The notes beneath the pieces were generated by a model. It was not told the DNA's origin and did no database searches. It saw only the letters and a program-made list of their open reading frames with translations. A program made the position numbers and the translations under genes. From positions 1 through 30,435 of the forward strand of contig NGBS01000365.1 in NCBI GenBank assembly GCA_002245135.1: DNA of 30,435 nucleotides, read 5' to 3'. This DNA comes from Proteromonas lacertae. Taxonomy: Eukaryota; Sar; Bigyra; Opalinata; Proteromonadidae. Positions 22,151 to 30,435 of this stretch are shown here, in pieces. Positions within the stretch are counted from its first letter, which is position 1. The number at the start of each line of letters is the position of its first letter.

Positions 22151-24271
22151 ATGATAATAAAAGTGAATAAAAGCATAAGAGAAGAGGGGTATATTTTATA
22201 TTTAATTTTATGATAGATTATGTCGAAAATTGGTTGAAAGTGGTTTTGGTGATATAGAAGTGAAGATTGGAGATAATCGAATAATGTCAATCAAGTCAAT
22301 TTTAGTGAATGGAAATGAAACTGTAAAGAAACTGCTGTTAGATCGTGAGTTTGTTGGAGTTTTAGAGTTATATGAAGAAATCGAAGAAATTGGCTATTAT
22401 GAGATGGAGAAATACTACAGTGGTGGTGAACTGATAATCTGTAAAGAGAGTGTATGTGAAGTGTTGATGTTTTGTTTATGTTATTGTGAAAAAGAGATAA
22501 TAAATGATTGTTATGAATTTGTGAAGAATAATATAGATGATGAAGTATTAATGAAATTAATTCATATCTGTAATGTATTTGGTGGATATTTGAGAGATAT
22601 AGAAGACTTGAAAAATATGGAAATAGAAAAGCGAGGATATAAATATTTATATAAGAATGAATACTTGTTGAGATTAGAAATGAATAATTTGATAGAGATA
22701 TTAAACATGAAAGATGTGATAATTCGAAGTGAGAGTTGGTTATTAAATCGCTTATTAGAATGGTATAAATTCCAAAAGAATAAGAAAGATTATAAAGAGT
22801 TAAAAGATGATTTTAAGCAATTGATAGAAGAAGATATCGATTATGAAAAGATAAAAGAGAAAGAGATAGAAAAAGAGAATAAAGAAATGTTGAAAGAAAT
22901 GAAAATAGAATTAAAAGAGAATGAATGTAAAAATCATATAGAATTATATTTAATAAAAGATGAGAGAATTCAAAATGTAATAATCAACAAATACAATGAA
23001 GATAATAAAGAAGAAGTATTTAATGAAGAAGAAAGAAGAATATTGGATAAGATAAAAGAAGAAGAATTGAATGATGAAATAATGTGTATACTAGAAATGA
23101 ATAATATAAAAATGATGGAAATAGTATTGATGATAATTAAATATAAAAATATGAAAATTGAAAGTATAAATACTAAAAATATAATTAAATAGAATATATC
23201 TCAAATATCGAAAAGAGAAGTATATTGGAAAGATTATGTATGGAATATAATGAGAATAAAAGAAATCGAACAATGAGATGTTTATGTTTATTTGTTGATG
23301 ATAAAGAGAATATTTCAATAATAGAAGAAATATGTGGAAAAGAAATTCTTTTTAGAATATTGAATGAAGAATCTTACTTAGACTCTGATGGCAAAGACAG
23401 TTTAATTGATTATATCCAAAACAAGAGATTGAATTTCGAAGAAGAAGAAGAAATGATTGTAATAATGAAAGATAAAGAATTATTGGAAGAATTAAAAACA
23501 AAAGAAATCACATCATTTTCATATCCTCAATCAGAATATTTATTTATATTAAATGAAGAAATGTCAATAATTCCTTCATTTGATGGAAATCGATGTGACT
23601 TTTCAATCAATCCTTCCTTACCTGATGGTTTAATGATAGATAAAGAAAATGGAATAATTCATGGAAAAATGAATAAAGAAATCGAAAAGAGAGAATATGA
23701 AATAAGTTGTAAGAATATTGTAAATGAAAAGAAATTCAAAATATCATTAGAATTTGTTGATATAACATTCACAGAATTAAACAAAAGTGATGGAATATCA
23801 ATATCAAATAATGGACAAATAATAAGTAATACAAATGGTTTTTATAATCATTGTTATTTGAATTTGAAAATGGAAAATGGAGTTTATCATGTCAAATATA
23901 AATTTAATCAAAATGGAAGTTATTATGATTATATGATGTTAGGATTATCAACTAATAATACATATTCTGGTTATGATATTGATGAACAATCAACAACATG
24001 TAATTATTTGGAATCTGGTGGTAAAAGTCAAGATATTACTGATTATTGTCATATTGGAAGAGTTGTAAATAAAAATCCAAATTTCAGTAATCATGGAAAT
24101 GGTTCAATTTATGAAGTGATTGTTGATATGAATAAAAGAGAATTTTGGATAAGTCATAATAATTCATCTCCTGTTTTACTTGTTAAAGATTTACCTTCTC
24201 CGTTATATTCATTTGCTGAATTAGCATGGGAAGAGGCATCAATAGAATTATTGTCAGTTTCTCATGAATAA
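22151..24271 (+). CDS. Full-length BTB - Ig-like (He_PIG) - SPRY protein
   Basis: Exons 22151-22188, 22217-23163 and 23193-24271 (introns 28 and 29 nt) give 687 aa. Exon 1 (MIIKVNKSIREEG) joins in phase 2 to LCRKLVESGFGDIEV, the start of the BTB domain (about residues 20-120: SIKSILVNGNETVKKLLL ... MEKYYSGGELII). A helical BACK-position region follows with W-L-L-N-R-L-L-E-W, then the CLCLFVDD block, a He_PIG Ig-like domain (NPSLPDGLMIDKENGIIHGK) and a SPRY/B30.2-like domain (FWISHNNSSPVLL ... PSPLYSFAEL). It is the only copy in this window with all parts. BTB plus a C-terminal recognition domain suggests a CUL3 adaptor, which is inference. It is divergent with the truncated kinase, sharing a 126-bp spacer. 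The middle of the gene has recently exchanged sequence with the copy at 18189-19564. Confidence 0.85.
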
Positions 24272-25173
24272 AGTTAGATATTATGAAGACTAGTAATATT
24301 TACATTCTTTATTATGTATTGCTGTTTTATTTACTGAAAAATGTATAAAAATAGCTCGAATTACGTTATTCAAGGCTTGATTCTCATTTTTATAAAAATC
24401 AAAATAAAAAGTGATGTAATTATTTATTTTGTATAATTGACCTATGTTAGTGATCATGAGTGGTGTTGATAAGAGTATAGTGATATGACAGTGTTATTAA
24501 GTGTTGATATAGTTTATGCTCTACATTAAGTGTTTGTAGTAGATCCAACTACTTGTACAATCGTATATAAATTAGTTCAAACAAGTCAACAAGTTATTTT
24601 TCATAATGATAAATTTTTATTAGTAGAAGATTTAGCTTCAACTCTCTGTACTATTTTCTGCAAAACTTTATCGTTCTTATGTAATGCCGAGATATAAAAA
24701 TGAATCAATTTAATTAATTTCAGTTTATCATGAAAATTAAAAAACATATTATCTTTATATACTATTTTTCTTATTATAGCTCAATTTCAAATAGAAACTG
24801 AATGAAACAACATTTTAGTTTTAGGTGTATAAAAATTATAGATGAGATATTAAAATTGTTATATTTCACAGAGATTATAAAAAAAAACTAAAAAGTATTT
24901 CAATAAAGAATGGTGTTTTGTATTAGTATAGTTTGTTTATATAATTGATAAAATATGGCTAATTAGTAAGAAATACATCCTATATAGCATAAATGTTTAA
25001 GTATATTGTGGCTGTAGAAATGTATTTTCCAGCAAGAGGAACAAATATTTTCAATGACTGTAATTCTTTGAGATAATGTATATCAATATCTTCTTTCATT
25101 TACCATACAAAATAAATGATTATGATAGTATAGAAGTTAATTTAACACACAATTACCCAAATGTGATTTAATT
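24272..25173. other. Long intergenic region with short coding-like fragments
   Basis: This 902-bp AT-rich spacer lies between convergent BTB genes. A 55-60 codon open stretch on plus, about 24535-24700 (VDPTTCTIVYKLVQTSQQ, then VIFHNDKFLLVEDL), is protein-like but matches no family I know and has no clear start. A 37-codon stretch on minus (25099-24989, MKEDIDIHYLKELQSLKIF) is weakly leucine-rich. Neither is annotated as a gene. The rest shows nothing. Confidence 0.4.
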
Positions 25174-26990
25174 TTAATGATGTTTATCTAGAGGTTCATC
25201 ACTTTTTCTTTTGATAATAAGGTGAAAATCTTCTGATTTTTTACCATGAATATTTTGGACAGTTATTTTGTAGTTTTTATTACAACATTCATTGGCTATT
25301 CCGCTTATTATTCCAGTGTTTTGATCAAGCAACAATCCAGATGGAAGTTCTAATAAGCAATATATAGAAAAGTTATTATACCAGGTTCAATTGTAACATT
25401 CTCAACATCAACAATGTTATCAATTACTGGTTTTAATTCAACATTATCTCCAACAAAATAATTACATTCATATTCTTTTTTATAAGAATAATAATAACCA
25501 TATGATGATGACATTTTTTTACTTATATTTTCATTTTCAGAGTATGAAATAGATTTCAATTCATGATCTATGATGAATAAATATATATATATATATATAT
25601 ATATAATATTCATACATTTTATCTCTTTCTTTTTATCTTCATCTTGAATTATTGAATCTAAAAGTCTACATTCAGCATCATCTAACCTAAATTCATGCAT
25701 ATAACTCATTAATGCTGAATATCCATTTTCACCTATAATCCCATCATCATTCAATAAATTAAATACAAACTCTTTTCCATATTTCTCTTTCATCGTTTTA
25801 TAAATTGTGATAGGAATACTTTCAATATTCCCAAAGATTCTTTTTATATACTTCAATAACAACTTTCTTTTTTCTTCACTGTCAGTATTTTTATAAATAT
25901 AAAGTAGTTCACCAATGTAGTTTAAATAATCACTTCCATATATTTTCCTATATAAAGCATCATGCAGTTGTAACATCAACACAATTATTCTTATATTACC
26001 TTCATTCAATAATGTCTCAATGTCAGATGAAATTTCTTCCTTTCCTAAAGTAATCAAATGAGATTCTATTAATAATAATAATAAATAATAATAATATCAA
26101 TACTTTTAAAGTCAATTATCTGAACATCTTCTTCAGGGTAATAATGTATTAAAAAATCAAAAAAATATTCATTCTCTATTTCAGGTATTGTATAGTATCG
26201 AATAACATATTTCTCATTCTCATTTTCATTAGGAGAAATATCTAAATCTGATAATACTTTTTTATCTTTTTCATTTAACTCACTCAATTCTTTCAAATTA
26301 AAACTACATTTTTCTATTAATCTTTTCATCATTTCTTTCTCATTTAAATTATGAATACTACATCTATAATAATCACTCAATATTCTCAATAATTCAAGTT
26401 CATTTCCGTTAAATTTAATTCCAAATGAAAATAAATATGCAATATTATCAATAGATAAGTGATTTAATAACTCATTCTTCATTAATTTGTAATTTTCATT
26501 TTTTAAGAAATATTCTAACTCATCTTTCAATTCCTTCAAATTTTCACTTCTTAATATCTCTTTCTTTCTCAATAAATCAACAATAATATTCCCATTTAAA
26601 TGATTTATTACATAATCACTTATTCTCTTCATTATGCTACTTTCGTTGTAACATACGCAGATAGCTAAGAGATCTACACAATTTTTCTCAGTTATCTCAA
26701 TTTCTATACCTTGATAATATTTTTCTAACAGGAAAAAACTTTCTTTACTACACTCATCACATAATTTCAATGGTTCTTCAAAGAGAGGATCATCTAACAC
26801 TTTTCTGAAGGTTTCGTTATTTATGTATAAAATAGATTTGAATGTTCGTATTTCTTCATTTTCTACTAACACTCTCAAATCACCAAAGCCATATTTTACA
26901 GCTTCTCGAATAAATCTAAACCATATTATAATTACAGCCGATATGTATAATATACCCTTCACTTCTATATACCTCACTTCTTATTATCAT
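25174..26990 (-). CDS. BTB protein with Ig-like (He_PIG) domain but no SPRY domain
   Basis: Five exons (26990-26956, 26915-26104, 26065-25616, 25567-25382, 25349-25174; introns 40, 38, 48 and 32 nt) join in phase to 552 aa. The first exon (MIIRSEVYRSEG) and its phase-2 intron match the paralogs. The BTB domain covers residues about 20-120 (GFGDLRVLVENEE ... NNETFRKVLDDPLF), followed by a helical region and a diverged version of the family block (EKYGKEFVFNLL). The last two exons encode a He_PIG Ig-like domain, with the signature ELPSGLLLDQNTGIISG created exactly across the 32-nt intron. Translation stops soon after (LDKHH), so there is no SPRY domain. Introns 3 and 4 are absent from the paralogs; intron 3 contains an AT dinucleotide microsatellite. 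It is the most diverged member of the family here. Confidence 0.78.
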
Positions 26991-27463
26991 TGAAAACAGG
27001 CAAGAAAAGAAATAACAAATGAAAATGTAATTAAATGTCAATATGACCAAATTACACATGATATTTACATCTTTATAGTTTGTTATACTCTTTTAAATTG
27101 TATGGTGAAGAATAGATAAAATGGAAACTATTTATTATACGATATCAATTTGATGAAAACATTATTTATATGTGATTTTGAAAATGATCTTTTTTCTATC
27201 TTTATCTAACCATTCTGTTATTACTACATCCAGATTTGCTTTACTTCATCACCACTAATAAATAATGTTTAAACATAATTTCATTTTCAGTAACTTAATT
27301 GAGAGTGGTAATGTTTTAAAATATTAGCGACTTAATATATATGTTAATAAATATGTTGAATTTTAAATTTTAAAATATAATATTTCTTTCTATTTCTTTA
27401 TTAAAATACTATTTATCAATATAAAAACACTCAAACAATTAAATAATATATAATCAATTTTAA
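26991..27463. other. Intergenic region, no features seen
   Basis: This is 473 bp of AT-rich sequence between the BTB gene start and the stop of the acyl-AMP ligase gene, both on the minus strand. It should hold the BTB promoter. I see no motif, repeat or RNA gene I can support. Confidence 0.5.
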
Positions 27464-29873
27464 TTAATTCTTAACCAAACAACAAGGACAAAATGGACAA
27501 AATGTCTCTCTTTTAGACTTTTTAAATCCTTTATTCTTTCCATTATTATTACTAGGTGGAGGTAAACCAGCAGCATATCTTTTAACTGAACTTTCTATAT
27601 CACTATTCTCAAATCCAAGATTAACTAACAAATATTCATATATCTTTATAGGAGTGCATGATTCAGAAAATAACATTTCATTATCAACATCTACTTTATA
27701 TTTATCTTCAATTAAAGCACTTAACTGTGTAAGACTTAAACTATCAACTCCTAAAGCAAGAAATGTATCATTCACATTAGAAATTGGATTTTGTAAAACA
27801 TTCTTTAGATCTTTTATATATTCAACATAGATTTCATCTGAATTCATTGTACTGATATTTACTTCAGCTTGTGGATGGATTTTGGCTGAACCATTATCAC
27901 AAACAGCTGTTGGATTTTCATTCACTGTATTAACTGTATTAACTGTATTAGGTGTATTATTATTATTATTCTTTGTAGAGATTAATACTTTCATTTTCTT
28001 TTCTAAATAATCTTGTTTGCATTTATTTCTAGATATTTTACCACTTGTTGTCTTAGAAATTGTTCTTGGAGGAATTAATACAATATCATCACAACTTATC
28101 CCATGTTCTTGACTTATACTTGATAATAACTGAACAGACAATGACTTTACATCTTTTACACCATCTTTTATTTCTGCCATTATAACTAAAGATTCTTCAC
28201 CATCATCTTCAATCTATATAAATAAATATATATATATATATAATATTTTATACTGAAAATGCAGCTACACATCCACCTCTTATATTTGGATTATTTTCTA
28301 CTGTATGTTCTAAATCTTGAGGATAGTGATTTCTACCTCTTATAATAATCAAATCCTTCTTTCTACCACATATAAATAACTCCTCATTATGAATAAACCC
28401 TAAATCACCTGTTCTTAAATATTCACCACTATCTTTATCATTTAATTTAGCATGGAAATCTTCTTTGGATAATTCTTCTAAATTGTAATATCCATCTGCT
28501 TTAGATGGACTATTGATCCATATCTCACCTACTTCATCTTCGCCTAATGATTGTAGTTGATTAATATCAACTATCTTTAGATCAATAGATGGATTTTTAT
28601 TTGGTTTTCCACAACCTATTACCAATGTATAAGGAGTAGTATTATCATCATCTTTGATTATTTCTACTTTACTTGTAGTTTCAAGAACTTGTTTATTTAC
28701 TTTTAATTTCTGTTTTCCACCATCACATACATATACAACATGCTCTGCTAAACCATATCCAGGTTTCATTGCTTCAGGTTTAACTCCATATTTACCAGTT
28801 ACTTCTAAAAACCGGTTTACTGCTAATTCCGTTACTGGTTCAGCTGCATTAAACATATGTTTTAATGATGATAAATCTAATTCAATATTTTGTGTTAATT
28901 TCCTTGCTGTTAATAAATAAGCGAAATTGGGAGCTTGGATATGAGTTGCATGGTATTTTGATATTAATTGTAACCATAATGGAGGATTCTTTATAAATGT
29001 AATAGGTGACATGTAATATCCTGTTCCTCCACAATACATACAACTTAAAAATGAACCAATTAATCCCATATCATGATATTGAGGAAGCCAACTAACTACG
29101 ATTGTATCATCACCTGCTTCTAATGATTTAACAATAGTGTTGATATTGTGAGCAAGGTTTTTGTGTCTAACAATAACACCTTTTGGAGCTGAAGTTGATC
29201 CGCTAGTGTACTGTAAGAATGCAATATCTTCACCAGTTGCTGAATCTAATATTATTTCATTTTTACCTATTTAAAAATTAGAATTATTCAATTATACTTT
29301 TGTCAGATATTACTGGTAATTCATTATCTGTTATTATCCACCTCATATCTGGCCATTTTAGCACCTGATGAACTAAAGAATGATTTCAATCCACCTAATT
29401 TTTTAGCGTAATTATAATCTGTATCAGTTAGACATACTTCAGCTTAGAACTCTCTTGTACGGAGGAGAATAAGTACATATGATTTTTAAGCTTGGTAGGA
29501 TCTGGTGGAAATACTGGAACAGGAATTACATTCGCTCTTAAACAAGCAACAAAGGCAATGAAAAAACCAGCTGATGGAGGATATACTAACATAACTGTAG
29601 ATCTTTCTGGAATATTCCAACTATTGGATGTTTTAATAATAAATAGAATTAATACCCTTCTTCTGAAATAACATAAGCAAGATCTTTTGTCTTTTGATCA
29701 AAATCCTATTCATCAAAAACTCGAAAATATACTGTATATGTCATTTGAAACAATTTCTTCACCTTTATCGTTGAGATATGTAATTATTCTCTAATAACCA
29801 ATGAATATGAATAGTATACTTTGTTTTCTTTGTTTTTCACTAGATAATTCCATCTTTCAAGAAATAGTTCCAT
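27464..29873 (-). CDS. Fatty acyl-AMP ligase fused to an acyl carrier domain, Cys-rich tail
   Basis: The start at 29873 gives MELFLERWNYLVKNKENK. Introns I can place: 29791-29819 (29 nt), 29706-29732 (27 nt; or 46 nt to 29751), 29621-29655 (35), 29267-29297 (31) and 28214-28253 (40). FAAL landmarks in order: MLVYPPSAGFFIAFVACLRA, PVPVFPPDP, FLQYTSGSTSAPKGV (phosphate loop), LPQYHDMGLIGSFL, GYGLAEHV, LRTGDLGF, GRKKDLIIIRGRNHYPQDLE and TSGKISR with the catalytic Lys. A linker leads to an acyl carrier domain with the phosphopantetheine Ser in GVDSLSLTQL. The C-terminus is KKSKRETFCPFCPCCLVKN, a possible lipidation or metal-binding tail. FAALs activate fatty acids as acyl-adenylates and load them onto a carrier for PKS/NRPS or lipid synthesis. 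The N-terminal part has frame shifts near 29440 and 29355, and possibly 29745, that no normal-sized intron removes: either decay or assembly error. The C-terminal two-thirds are clean. Confidence 0.8.
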
Positions 29874-30000
29874 CGTTATTAAAAATTTTTAAAATCGTGT
29901 TATAACAAGCCTTATTTGCTTGAACTTTTTTGTATTTTTATGTATTGTTATTTTCATACTAATAACAACAAAATTCAAAACTAATATATAATTAACTGAT

Positions 30001-30435
30001 TTATTCAAGATCATCAGTATTGATAATTTCACCTCCAACTCCAAGAACAACAGTTTTTGGCTTACTTGACATTCCTTCAATATCACATCCTAAATCTCTC
30101 AAAGCTGCAAATGTATATGGTATTAAATCTGGATATTTTTCATGTAAAGTTCTGATTGTTGATTCACAGTTGTTTATTAGTAATTGTGACCTATATTCAG
30201 GAGTTCTTGAAACTAAAATTTCTTAATGCGATGCAAGACTATATAATATAACTATAAATTACTATACATGTTTAATAATTCTAGGATTATCCATATGAGT
30301 AGATAAAACACCAACAATTCTTGTTCCTAACGATGTTTCCATTATTTCATGTACATGTTCAGGTTGTCTCAATGTCACTCCTGCAATAACTTGTAAAAAT
30401 ACCACAAATTATATTGTTATTAGTTTTATAATGAT
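30001..30435 (-). CDS. 3' end of an unrecognised gene, running off the right edge
   Basis: Two open stretches on minus: 30398 to about 30280 (VTLRQPEHVHEIMETSLGTR, then IVGVLSTHMDNPRIIKH) and about 30224-30001 (ILVSRTPEYRSQLLINNCES, ..., TFAALRDLGCDIEGMSSKPK, ending INTDDLE and a TAA). Both look like well-structured enzyme sequence, and a 3' splice site (TATTGCAG) precedes the first. The intron between them starts with GTATAG, but I could not find a 3' site that keeps the frame, so a small indel is possible. I do not recognise the family. It lies 127 bp upstream of the acyl-AMP ligase, on the same strand. Confidence 0.5.

Noticed and set aside
1-30435. Programmed +1 frameshifting or an altered genetic code, as in some ciliates
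   Set aside because: TAA, TAG and TGA all behave as stops or fall inside introns, and the remaining frame breaks have no shared slippery motif.
1-30435. tRNA, rRNA, snRNA or CRISPR features
   Set aside because: I looked for tRNA B-box-like sequence, snRNA motifs and regularly spaced repeats and saw none convincing; a covariance-model scan would be decisive.

Overview
This is a very AT-rich nuclear segment of a eukaryote, most likely a protist. It reads with the standard genetic code. Nearly every gene is broken up by very short GT-AG introns: the ones I reconstructed by restoring frame or homology are mostly 26-40 nt (most often 28-32), with extremes of 48 and 55 nt. Most start with GTAT and end with TAG. 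I cannot assign the lineage from sequence alone.

Layout. Positions 1-9252 (minus strand) hold one very long gene, or a gene plus its decayed continuation. It encodes a secreted or ectodomain protein made of eight tandem periplasmic-binding-protein-like units of the bacterial UrtA/AmiC type. The first five units lie in one open spliced frame; the last three have several frame breaks, and the gene runs off the left edge. Positions 9253-9820 are intergenic with a short MCM-helicase-like relic. Positions 9821-12883 (plus) hold a complete five-exon IGHMBP2/SMUBP-2-type superfamily 1 helicase with R3H and AN1 domains, followed by a small His-rich, RS-rich C2H2 protein at 12934-13623.

Positions 13698-26990 are an accessory-looking stretch built around a BTB/POZ-domain family. 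There is a BTB gene ending in a hydrophobic tail (13698-15191, minus), a 5'-truncated copy (18189-19564, plus), a full BTB + Ig-like (He_PIG) + SPRY copy (22151-24271, plus) and a BTB + He_PIG copy without SPRY (25174-26990, minus). Between them lie a degenerate pseudokinase (about 15812-17012, plus), a small helical protein (17171-17661, minus) and an SNF1/AMPK-type kinase that has lost its N-lobe but keeps UBA-like and KA1-like regions (20339-22024, minus). Two of the BTB copies share 507 identical bases, including an intron. A 116-bp inverted copy of the helicase promoter and first exon sits just upstream of the first BTB gene.

Positions 27464-29873 (minus) encode a fatty acyl-AMP ligase fused to an acyl carrier domain with an unusual Cys-rich tail; its N-terminal half contains frame breaks. 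The right edge (30001-30435, minus) holds the 3' end of an unrecognised gene.

The genes do not form an obvious pathway. Themes are ligand sensing (PBP array), ubiquitin-ligase adaptor-like proteins (BTB), protein kinases with lost parts, and lipid activation (FAAL-ACP). The region has clearly been rearranged by duplication, truncation and gene conversion.
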